Assembly (NCBI RefSeq): GCF_008642375.1
Contig: NZ_CP029194.1
Span: 6,069,001-6,133,000, forward strand
From: Streptomyces venezuelae
GTDB taxonomy: Bacteria; Actinomycetota; Actinomycetes; Streptomycetales; Streptomycetaceae
Direction: 5' to 3'
DNA length: 64,000 nt
Under the pieces are notes generated by a model that ran no database searches, was not told where the DNA came from, and was given only the letters and a program-made list of their open reading frames with translations. Both the position numbers and the translations under genes were made by a program. Shown here piece after piece: positions 45,672 to 52,962 of this stretch; positions within the stretch are counted from its first letter, which is position 1, and every line of letters begins with the position of its first letter.

Positions 45672-47039
45672 ATGACCGCGGAAGCCATAGAGGCAAGCCC
45701 GGCCGGCCCCCGGCAGGGCGTCACCGCGGACGGTGACGTCCCCCAAGGTCTCGGCTGCGCTCGACCAGGGGGGTCCCCCATGTTGCGGATCGCTCTCCTC
45801 ACGTACAAGGGCAACCCCTTCTGCGGCGGCCAGGGCGTCTACGTCCGCCACCTCTCCCGCGAGCTCTCCCGCCTCGGCCACACCGTCGAGGTCATCGGCT
45901 CCCAGCCGTACCCCACGCTCGACGACGGCGTGCCGCTCACCGAGATCGCCAGCCTCGACCTCTACCGCTCGCCGGACCCCTTCCGGACGCCGAAGCGCGA
46001 GGAGTACCGGGACTGGATCGACGGCCTCGAAGTCGCCACCATGTGGACCGGCGGCTTCCCCGAGCCGCTCACCTTCTCCCTGCGGGCCCGGCGCATGCTC
46101 GCCGCCCGCCGCGGCGACTTCGACGTCGTCCACGACAACCAGACCCTCGGATACGGGCTCCTCGGCGGCCCCCGGGCCCTCGGCGCGCCGCTCGTCACCA
46201 CGATCCACCACCCGATCACCGTCGACCGGCAGCTCGAACTCGACGCCGCCGCCGACTGGAAGCGCCGCGCCTCCGTCCGCCGCTGGTACGCCTTCACCCG
46301 CATGCAGAAGCGCGTCGCCCGCCGCTCGGAGTCCGTCCTCACCGTCTCCGGCACCTCCCGCCAGGAGATCGTCGAGCACCTCGGCGTACGCGAGGACCGC
46401 ATCCGGGTCGTCCACATCGGCGCCGACACCACGCTCTGGTCCCCGGACCCGGCCGTCGCCGAGGTCCCCGGCCGGATCGTCACGACCTCCAGCGCCGACG
46501 TCCCCCTCAAGGGCCTGGTCTTCCTGATCGAGGCGCTCGCCAAGCTCCGCACCGAGCACCCCGACGCCCACCTCGTCGTCGTCGGCAAGCGCGCCGAGGA
46601 CGGACCCGTCGCCCAGGCCATCGAGCGGTACGGGCTCGGCGGCGCCGTCGAGTTCGTCAAGGGCATCAGCGACGCCGAGCTCGTCGACCTCTACCGCTCC
46701 GCCCAGGTCGCCTGCGTCCCCTCCCTCTACGAGGGCTTCTCGCTGCCCGCCGCCGAGGGCATGGCCACCGGCACCCCGCTCGTCGCCACCACCGGCGGCG
46801 CGATCCCCGAGGTCGCGGGAGCCGACGGCGAGACCTGCCTGGCGGTGCCGCCGGGCGACCCGGGCGCGCTGGCCGCCGCGCTCGGGCGGATGCTCGGCGA
46901 CCCGGAGCTCAGGGCGCGGCTCGGTGCGGCGGGCCGCGCCAGGGTCCTGGACCGCTTTACGTGGGCGCGCGCCGCTCAGGGGACGGCCGAGCTGTACCGC
47001 GAGGCTGTGGCCCGTCAGGGAGCCGGGGTCCGCCGGTGA
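45672..47039 (+). CDS. Glycosyltransferase family 4
   Basis: A GT-B fold glycosyltransferase of 455 residues. RIALLTYKGNPFCGGQGVYV then RHLSRELSRLG is the N-domain. DVVHDNQTLGYGLL and TTIHHPITVDRQLELDAA precede the nucleotide-sugar site: GADTTLWSPDPAVAEV, VVVGKRAEDGPVAQAI, SLYEGFSLPAAEGMATGTPL. The ATG at 45672 has AAGGGGG upstream. About 36 N-terminal residues are non-homologous, and part (DVPQGLGCARPGGSP) is encoded by a dispersed palindromic repeat; an ATG at 45780 would skip it. It is the first gene of an operon with a methyltransferase and a toroid protein. Confidence 0.9.
   Translation: MTAEAIEASPAGPRQGVTADGDVPQGLGCARPGGSPMLRIALLTYKGNPFCGGQGVYVRHLSRELSRLGHTVEVIGSQPYPTLDDGVPLTEIASLDLYRSPDPFRTPKREEYRDWIDGLEVATMWTGGFPEPLTFSLRARRMLAARRGDFDVVHDNQTLGYGLLGGPRALGAPLVTTIHHPITVDRQLELDAAADWKRRASVRRWYAFTRMQKRVARRSESVLTVSGTSRQEIVEHLGVREDRIRVVHIGADTTLWSPDPAVAEVPGRIVTTSSADVPLKGLVFLIEALAKLRTEHPDAHLVVVGKRAEDGPVAQAIERYGLGGAVEFVKGISDAELVDLYRSAQVACVPSLYEGFSLPAAEGMATGTPLVATTGGAIPEVAGADGETCLAVPPGDPGALAAALGRMLGDPELRARLGAAGRARVLDRFTWARAAQGTAELYREAVARQGAGVRR
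45740..45779. repeat. Dispersed palindromic repeat, copy A (coding)
   Basis: A 40-nt element with CCCCC and GGGGGG/CCCCC blocks around a CTCGGCTGCGCTCGA core. It matches copy B at 47092-47131 in 36 of 40 positions. It is in frame within the 5' end of the glycosyltransferase gene. Confidence 0.8.
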
Positions 47040-47091
47040 CACCTCGCCGTTGTCGCCGGGTGCGGCCCGGCGGGTGGGTTGTGCCCACCCT

Positions 47092-47131
47092 CCCCCAAGC
47101 TCTCGGCTTCGCTCGAGCAGGGGGGACCCCC
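47092..47131. repeat. Dispersed palindromic repeat, copy B (intergenic)
   Basis: A 40-nt element with core CTCGGCTTCGCTCGAGC, lying between the glycosyltransferase stop and the methyltransferase start. It resembles a repeat seen widely in Streptomyces intergenic DNA, capable of a stem-loop that could stabilise or terminate the polycistronic mRNA. Confidence 0.8.
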
Positions 47132-47208
47132 ATCGCCCTGCGGAACGCCCGCCCACAACCAGGCGGCGGCTGCCCGCCCCCACCCTCCAACCGCGAAAGC
47201 AGGACTTC

Positions 47209-47952
47209 GTGCTGACCGTCGACTTCACCCGCTTCCCGCTCGCCCCCGGCGACCGCGTGCTTGATCTGGGCTGCGGTGCGGGCCGGCACGCCTTCGAGTG
47301 CTACCGGCGCGGCGCCCAGGTCGTGGCCCTCGACCAGAACGGCGAGGAGATCCGCGAGGTCGCCAAGTGGTTCGCGGCGATGAAGGAGGCCGGCGAGGCC
47401 CCCGCCGGGGCGACCGCCACGGCCATGGAGGGCGACGCCCTCAACCTGCCCTTCCCCGACGAGTCCTTCGACGTCGTGATCATCTCCGAGGTCATGGAGC
47501 ACATCCCGGACGACAAGGGCGTGCTCGCCGAGATGGTCCGCGTCCTCAAGCCGGGCGGCCGGATCGCGATCACCGTCCCCCGCTACGGCCCCGAGAAGAT
47601 CTGCTGGGCGCTCTCCGACGAGTACCACGAGGTCGAGGGCGGCCACATCCGCATCTACAAGGCCGACGAGCTCCTCGCCAAGATCCGGCAGGCCGGCCTC
47701 AAGCCGTACGGCACCCACCACGCCCACGCCCTGCACGCCCCGTACTGGTGGCTGAAGTGCGCCTTCGGCGTCGACAACGACAAGGCCCTGCCGGTCCGCG
47801 CGTACCACAAGCTCCTGGTCTGGGACATCATGAAGAAGCCCGCCCTGACCCGGGTCACCGAGCAGCTGCTCAACCCGGTCGTCGGCAAGAGCTTCGTGGC
47901 GTACGCGACCAAGCCCCACCTTCCGAGCCTTCCGAAGGCCGACGCCAAGTGA
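47209..47952 (+). CDS. Class I SAM-dependent methyltransferase
   Basis: A cytosolic methyltransferase of 247 residues. SAM motif I is DRVLDLGCGAGRHAFECYRR, then VVALDQNGEEIREVAKW, EGDALNLPFPDESFDVVIIS with EVMEHIPDDKG, and LKPGGRIAITVPRYGPEK. The GTG at 47209 has GCAGGA upstream. A longer frame through the repeat and intergenic DNA was rejected. Its stop overlaps the next GTG start. It probably methylates the glycoside or lipid product of the neighbouring glycosyltransferase; the substrate is unknown. Confidence 0.9.
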   Translation: MLTVDFTRFPLAPGDRVLDLGCGAGRHAFECYRRGAQVVALDQNGEEIREVAKWFAAMKEAGEAPAGATATAMEGDALNLPFPDESFDVVIISEVMEHIPDDKGVLAEMVRVLKPGGRIAITVPRYGPEKICWALSDEYHEVEGGHIRIYKADELLAKIRQAGLKPYGTHHAHALHAPYWWLKCAFGVDNDKALPVRAYHKLLVWDIMKKPALTRVTEQLLNPVVGKSFVAYATKPHLPSLPKADAK

Positions 47953-49028
47953 CGAGCCCCGAGCGGATCGCGGAGCACCTCGTCCTGCCCGGGGTGCTCA
48001 CCGCCGAGCAGGCCGCCGAGACCGTCGCAGGGATACTGGGCGTGCAGCGCGAGGACGGCGCCATACCGTGGTTCCGGGGCCACCACCTCGACCCGTGGGA
48101 CCACACCGAGGCGGCCATGGCCCTCGACGCGGCCGGCGAGCACGCCGCCGCGGCCCGCGCCTACGAGTGGCTCGCCCGCCACCAGAACGGCGACGGCTCC
48201 TGGTACGCGGCCTACCACGACGGGGACCCGGACGACGTCACCGACCGGAGCCGGGAGTCCAACTTCGTCGCGTACATCGCGGTCGGCGTCTGGCACCACT
48301 ACCTGTCCACCGGCGACGACGCCTTCCTCGACCGGATGTGGCCCGCCGTCTACGCGGCCGTCGAGTTCGTCCTCGGACTCCAGCAGCCCGGCGGCCAGAT
48401 CGGCTGGAAGCGCGAGCCCTCCGGCGAGGCCGTGAACGACGCGCTCCTCACCGGCTCGTCCTCGATCCACCAGGCGCTGCGCTGCGCCCTCGCCATCGCC
48501 GAGGTCCGCGAGGAGCCGCAGCCCGACTGGGAGCTGGCGACCGGCGCGCTCGGCCACGCGATCCGCCGGCACCCCGAGCGCTTCCTCGACAAGTCCCGCT
48601 ACTCGATGGACTGGTACTACCCGGTCCTCGGCGGCGCGATCACCGGCCCCGAGGCCACGGCCCGGATCGAGGCCGCCTGGGACGAGTTCGTCGTGCCCGG
48701 CCTCGGCGCGCGGTGCGTCGTCCCGAACCCCTGGGTGACCGGCGGCGAGTCCTGCGAACTCGCCCTCACCCTCTGGGCGATGGGCGAGTCGGACCGGGCC
48801 CTCACGATCCTCCAGGACATCCGCCACCTGCGCGCGGAGAACGGCATGTACTGGACGGGGTACGTCTTCGAGGGCGAGCGGGCGGTGTGGCCGGAGGAGC
48901 AGACCGCCTGGACCGCGGGCTCGCTGCTGCTCGCGGTGGCGGCGCTCGGCGGGGAAGAGGCGACGGTCGCCGTCTTCGGCGGCGAACGCCTCCCCTCCGG
49001 CCTCGAACCGGACTGCTGCGGGGGCTGA
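47949..49028 (+). CDS. Prenyltransferase/glycosidase-like alpha-toroid protein
   Basis: A cytosolic protein of 359 residues with alpha/alpha-toroid repeats. GILGVQREDGAIPWFRGHHL then DPWDHTEAAMALDAAGEHAA, YEWLARHQNGDGSWYAAYHD, and ALTLWAMGESDRALTILQDI are the repeats. The acidic/aromatic motif YWTGYVFEGERAVWPEEQTA also appears in the family. It is annotated 'prenyltransferase' in relatives, but the catalytic D-x-D-D or zinc motifs of true prenyltransferases are not evident, so the activity is uncertain. The GTG at 47949 overlaps the methyltransferase stop (GTGA). It ends with three Cys (PDCCGG). Confidence 0.85.
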   Translation: MTSPERIAEHLVLPGVLTAEQAAETVAGILGVQREDGAIPWFRGHHLDPWDHTEAAMALDAAGEHAAAARAYEWLARHQNGDGSWYAAYHDGDPDDVTDRSRESNFVAYIAVGVWHHYLSTGDDAFLDRMWPAVYAAVEFVLGLQQPGGQIGWKREPSGEAVNDALLTGSSSIHQALRCALAIAEVREEPQPDWELATGALGHAIRRHPERFLDKSRYSMDWYYPVLGGAITGPEATARIEAAWDEFVVPGLGARCVVPNPWVTGGESCELALTLWAMGESDRALTILQDIRHLRAENGMYWTGYVFEGERAVWPEEQTAWTAGSLLLAVAALGGEEATVAVFGGERLPSGLEPDCCGG

Positions 49029-49129
49029 GGGGCGGCGGGACGACGGAACCCGTACGGAGTCGCCCGGGTGGCGGACCTTCCGGGCCGGGGTGAGGCTGGC
49101 GACGCCGCTACCCCCAGGGAGGTCCCGCC

Positions 49130-49705
49130 GTGCCCCGAACCGCGCCCGAAGCCAGAGCCGTGTCCCGCCCCTTCACCCGGGGCGTCGTGGCCCTGGTGCT
49201 GTCCTGCACCCTGCTCCTGACGACCGCCGCCTGCAACGACGACGACACGCAGAGCGCGAGCAGTGCCGCGACCCCGACGGCCTCCGCCACCTTCGAGCAG
49301 CAGAAGCTGGCCAAGACCCGGTTCGTGGCCAACGCGGGTCTTGCGGCGGGTGCCGCGTACCAGTGGATCGTGAAGCCGTACCGCGCGGGCAAGTTCGCGA
49401 AGGGCGCGGACGGGCGGACCTTCGCCCTCGTGAAGGCGGGTCTCGCGGGCGCGTTCACCTACAACCGGCTCAAGGCGGCCGTGAACAACGCCAAGGGCGA
49501 CCCGCTGCTCTCCAAGGCGGTCGCGCCGCTCTCCGCCGGCATCGAGTCGCTCAAGGACCTCGGGACCAAGCTCCGGAAGGGCGAGGCGGGCGCCGCGGAC
49601 GTCGGTGCCTTCGAGTCCGTCATCAACAGCGTCAAGGACGCGGGGAAGAGCGCCGGTGCCGAGGTGGTCGACCAGGTGCCCAGTACGGCGCAACTCGGCG
49701 GGTAG
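49130..49705 (+). CDS. Lipoprotein of unknown function
   Basis: An exported lipoprotein of 191 residues. The GTG at 49130 has GGGAGG eight bases upstream, and an alternative GTG at 49160 would trim the N-terminus. The signal helix GVVALVLSCTLLLTTAAC ends at a lipobox Cys. Beyond a short Ser/Thr spacer it is mostly alpha-helical and Ala/Lys-rich (KLAKTRFVANAGLAAGAAYQ, FALVKAGLAGAFTYNRLKA, VAPLSAGIESLKDLGTKLRK), with possible amphipathic repeats. The family is not recognised. It is convergent with the LLM gene. Confidence 0.78.
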   Translation: MPRTAPEARAVSRPFTRGVVALVLSCTLLLTTAACNDDDTQSASSAATPTASATFEQQKLAKTRFVANAGLAAGAAYQWIVKPYRAGKFAKGADGRTFALVKAGLAGAFTYNRLKAAVNNAKGDPLLSKAVAPLSAGIESLKDLGTKLRKGEAGAADVGAFESVINSVKDAGKSAGAEVVDQVPSTAQLGG

Positions 49706-49729
49706 GCGTACGAGTTCCCCAGGAGCTCG

Positions 49730-50740
49730 CTAGGAGTTCAGTTCCGCCAGTACGCGGAGCGTCGCGGGGTCCGGTGAGGTGACCAGCAGGTCCGTCACCG
49801 GGCCCCGCCGCCATGCGTCGAGGCGTTCGGCGATGCGCTGCCGGGGGCCGACGAGCGAGATCTCGTCGGCGAAGGCGTCCGGGACGGCCAGCACCGCCTC
49901 CTCGCGCCGCCCCGTCGCGAACAGCTCCTGGATGCGGGCGGCCTCCTTTCCGTACCCCATGCGCCCCATGAGGTCGGCGTGGAAGTTTCGGGCGGCGTGC
50001 CCCATGCCGCCGATGTAGAAGCCGAGCATCGCCTTGACGGGCAGCAGCCCGGCCGTCACGTCCTCGCAGAGCTGCGCGCGGACCATCGGGGCGACGGTGA
50101 AGCCCCCGGGGAGCGTCCCGGGGAGCGCGTAGACCTCGGCCCAGCGGTCCGGGGACCAGTAGAGGGGCAGCCAGCCGTCGGCGATGGTGAGGGTCTGCGC
50201 GATGTTCCTGGGGCCTTCGGCGCCCAGGAGGATCGGGAGGTCCGCCCGGAGCGGGTGGGTGATCGGCTTGAGGGCCTTGCCGAGGCCGGTGCCGTCCTCG
50301 CCGGCGTACGGGTGTGCGTGGAAGCGCCCGTCGAGCGTGACGGGCCCCTCGCGGCGCAGGACCTGGCGGATCACGTCCACGTACTCGCGGGTGGCGGTCA
50401 GCGGGGAGCGGGGGAAGGGGCGGCCGTACCAGCCCTCGACGACCTGCGGCCCGGAGAGCCCGAGCCCGAGCGTCATCCGCCCGCCGGAGAGGTGGTCGAG
50501 CGTGAGCGCGTGCATCGCGGTCGCCGTCGGGGTGCGGGCGGCCATCTGCGCGACGGCGGTCCCGAGCCGGATGCGCGAGGTGTGCGCGGCGATCCAGGTC
50601 AGCGCGGTGAAGGCGTCGGAGCCCCAGGCCTCCGCCGTCCACACGGAGTCGTAGCCGAGCCGCTCGGCCTCGCGGGCGAGGTCCAGATGGGCGGGGGAGG
50701 GGCCGCGGCCCCAGTAGCCGAGGGCGAGTCCGAGGCGCAT
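49730..50740 (-). CDS. LLM class F420-dependent oxidoreductase
   Basis: A luciferase-like TIM-barrel oxidoreductase of 336 residues, using F420 or FMN. MRLGLALGYWGRGPSPAHLD then EAERLGYDSVWTAEAWGSDA, LTLDHLSGGRMTLGLGLSGP and QVVEGWYGRPFPRSP are F420-LLM hallmarks. The start at 50740 is conserved and has AAAGG upstream. The substrate is unknown; many Streptomyces paralogues exist. A terminator separates it from the next gene upstream. Confidence 0.92.
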   Translation of the reverse strand: MRLGLALGYWGRGPSPAHLDLAREAERLGYDSVWTAEAWGSDAFTALTWIAAHTSRIRLGTAVAQMAARTPTATAMHALTLDHLSGGRMTLGLGLSGPQVVEGWYGRPFPRSPLTATREYVDVIRQVLRREGPVTLDGRFHAHPYAGEDGTGLGKALKPITHPLRADLPILLGAEGPRNIAQTLTIADGWLPLYWSPDRWAEVYALPGTLPGGFTVAPMVRAQLCEDVTAGLLPVKAMLGFYIGGMGHAARNFHADLMGRMGYGKEAARIQELFATGRREEAVLAVPDAFADEISLVGPRQRIAERLDAWRRGPVTDLLVTSPDPATLRVLAELNS

Positions 50741-50797
50741 GCCGAGACCTTTCTGACGATCCGTCAGCTCACTTCTCGGGACGGGACTGTACGCCAA

Positions 50798-50838
50798 CGG
50801 CCCCCCGCCCGGAAGGGATTCCGGACGAGGGGCCGTCG
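50798..50838 (-). terminator. Terminator of the Gln/Pro-rich membrane protein gene
   Basis: ACGGCCCC (50798-50805) pairs with GGGGCCGT (50831-50838), with further inner pairing CCGGAA/TTCCGG. It lies about 27 nt past the stop at 50865 on the minus strand. Confidence 0.75.
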
Positions 50839-50864
50839 GGTGAGACCTGCTGAGCCTTGCGGGA

Positions 50865-51737
50865 TCAGCCGCGCTGGATGCCCGTGGTGTCCTGGAGGAC
50901 GCCACGCCGGCCGTCCTGCGTCTGGGCCACCAGGGCCGGGCCGCGCTGCTCGACCGCCAGGTACCAGGTACCGGGGGCCAGTTCGGCGATCGGCGCCTGC
51001 GAGCCGTCCTCCGCGTACAGCGGGCGGGCGACCGGGACCGCGAACCAGAACGGCGCGAAGTCCGCGGCCGGCTGCGCCGCCTGGGGCTGCGGGGCCGGGG
51101 CGGCCGCCTGCGGCTCCGGCTGCTGCGGGGCGTGCGGCTGCGGGGCGGCCTGCGCGCCGAACGGCTGGCCCGCACCCTGCGACGGGTCCTGCGGGGCACC
51201 GGCACCGAACTGCTGCTGCGCACCCGGGTAGCCGTAGCCGCCGGGGACGCCCGGCTGACCCGGCTGGCCGGGCTGCATGCCGTACGGCTGCGGGGTCTGC
51301 GGGCTCGGCGCGCCCACGAGCGGGGCCTTGAGGGCGGGCACCAGCGGACCGGCGACGGCGGCACCGGCGAGCACGAGCGAGGCGATCAGGCCGAGGATGA
51401 GACCGGCACCGGCGTTGGTCGCCTCGAAGATCCACATGAGCAGGGTCCAGGCGGAGGCGATGGTGAAGCCCGCGCCGACCTGACCCAGCTCCAGACCGGC
51501 CACCCTGCGCTGCTGCGGCAGGGCGCGGGAGGCGACGACCAGCGCGGCGCCGGCGATGCCGAGGAAGAAGGCGCCCCAGCCGAGCGGGGACATCTCCCAC
51601 GAGTTCGGGCTGTCGTACTGGTCGCAGAACGCGTCGGGGCCGTCGCAGCCGGAAACGCCCAGGAACGAGGCGATGAACAGCACCACCGCTGCTCCGATCA
51701 GCACGCCATCGCCTCGGGTGAGGGAGCGGATATTCAC
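50865..51737 (-). CDS. Membrane protein with Gln/Pro/Gly-rich linker
   Basis: A protein of 290 residues. Four hydrophobic helices occupy the first ~140 residues (GVLIGAAVVLFIASFLGVSG, GWGAFFLGIAGAALVVAS, VGAGFTIASAWTLLMWIF, LILGLIASLVLAGAAVAGPL). A long cytosolic segment with repeated PGQPGQPG and QPEPQAAAPAPQ-type sequence leads to a small C-terminal domain (FAPFWFAVPVARPLYAEDGS) with GTWYLAVEQRGPALVAQTQD. The GTG at 51737 has AAGGA seven bases before. The family is common in Streptomyces but has no assigned function. Confidence 0.85.
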   Translation of the reverse strand: MNIRSLTRGDGVLIGAAVVLFIASFLGVSGCDGPDAFCDQYDSPNSWEMSPLGWGAFFLGIAGAALVVASRALPQQRRVAGLELGQVGAGFTIASAWTLLMWIFEATNAGAGLILGLIASLVLAGAAVAGPLVPALKAPLVGAPSPQTPQPYGMQPGQPGQPGVPGGYGYPGAQQQFGAGAPQDPSQGAGQPFGAQAAPQPHAPQQPEPQAAAPAPQPQAAQPAADFAPFWFAVPVARPLYAEDGSQAPIAELAPGTWYLAVEQRGPALVAQTQDGRRGVLQDTTGIQRG

Positions 51738-51849
51738 GTAAGAGTCCTTCGTCGGGTCGTCGTCGCGTCGTCGTCGCGTCGGGGTGGCGCTCAAGGTCGT
51801 GGCACGGGGGCGGCCCCATGTTACGGAGCGAATCTATCGCTCGCCGGTT

Positions 51850-52800
51850 CTACCCGTTGAGGTAGGTGGCGATGCCGTCCGCGATGCCCTGGGCGGCTTT
51901 CTGCCGCCATGCCGCCGACGTCAGCAGCGCGGCATCCTTCGGATCACGCATATTGCCGCATTCGACGAAGACCTTGGGCACGGTTGAGAGATTCAGGCCG
52001 CCGAGGTCCTTGCGGACGTCCAACCCCGTACCTCCGCCGAGATAGTTGGCGGGCGCGGTGCCGGTCGCGCGGCCGAAGCCGTCGGAGATGTCCTCCCCGA
52101 GCTCACGGGAAGGTCCGACGATCGGACCGGTGTCCGCCGCGCCCGAGCTCACCCGTGCGGGCAGGATCACGTGGAATCCGCGGTTGCCGACGGCCGAGCC
52201 GTCCGCGTGGACCGAGACGACCGCGTCGGCGCGGGCCGCGTTGCCGATCGCCGCCCGCTCGTCGATGCAGGGGCCCCAGGGGCGGTCGGCGTCGTGGGTG
52301 AGGACCACCTTCGCGCCGCGCGCGGTGAGGAGGTCCCGCAGCCGGTGGGAGACGTCCAGGGTGAAGGCGGCCTCCGTGTAGGCGGCCTCCGAGGCGGTGC
52401 CGTTCGTGGACGTGCCGGTGGTGTCGCACTCCTTGCGGGCCGTGCCGATGTCCACCTTCGCGTTGATCTCCCGGGAGTGCCGGAAGTTCCCCGGGTTGTG
52501 CCCGGGGTCGACGACGACGGTCCGCCCCGCGAGGGAGCGGGACTCCTGCGACCCGGAGGGGGAGGAGGGAGCAGCGGTCGTGGGGGTCGTGTCGGAGGCA
52601 CCGGGTGTGGTCGGTGCGGTGGGTGTGGCGGATGTGGCGTTGACGGCGGGTGGCGGGGTCTGCGTCCCGCCCTTCCCGGACGCCGGGGAATCCTCGGAGG
52701 CCTGGGAGGCTCCGCAGCCGGCGAGTGCGGCGCAGCAGCCCGCGAGGGCCAGCGCGAGGGCGAGGGTACGGGGGGCGGTCTTCCGGTGGTCGTACGGCAC
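51850..52800 (-). CDS. N-acetylmuramoyl-L-alanine amidase, lipoprotein
   Basis: A wall hydrolase of 316 residues cutting the amide between muramic acid and the stem peptide. Signal plus lipobox (ALALALAGCCAALAGC) precede a Thr/Pro/Ser-rich spacer. The Amidase_3 domain follows: VVVDPGHNPGNFRHSREINA (first His), EAAFTLDVSHRLRDLLTARG, AVVSVHADGSAVGNRGFHVI (second His), LGGLNLSTVPKVFVECGNMR (catalytic Glu). The ATG at 52800 is the first of the frame. Metal residues are complete, so it should be active outside the membrane. Confidence 0.92.
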   Translation of the reverse strand: MPYDHRKTAPRTLALALALAGCCAALAGCGASQASEDSPASGKGGTQTPPPAVNATSATPTAPTTPGASDTTPTTAAPSSPSGSQESRSLAGRTVVVDPGHNPGNFRHSREINAKVDIGTARKECDTTGTSTNGTASEAAYTEAAFTLDVSHRLRDLLTARGAKVVLTHDADRPWGPCIDERAAIGNAARADAVVSVHADGSAVGNRGFHVILPARVSSGAADTGPIVGPSRELGEDISDGFGRATGTAPANYLGGGTGLDVRKDLGGLNLSTVPKVFVECGNMRDPKDAALLTSAAWRQKAAQGIADGIATYLNG

Positions 52801-52962
52801 CCCGCGACTTTAGGCCCTGTGCGGGGCGAACACCGGTAGCGGGTAGGTCGCAGCTTGGTCACCGGCTCCGCGGAACCATGGACGCGTGTGCGTGGACGGT
52901 GAAGGGTAGGTGGAAGAAGCGACGGTGGGGTGTCACCGCGCATGGACCCACGAGGGGGAACC

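Noticed and set aside
47949..49028. Assignment of the toroid protein as a true prenyltransferase
   Set aside because: The fold repeats are visible but the catalytic Asp-rich or zinc motifs are not, so only the fold is claimed.
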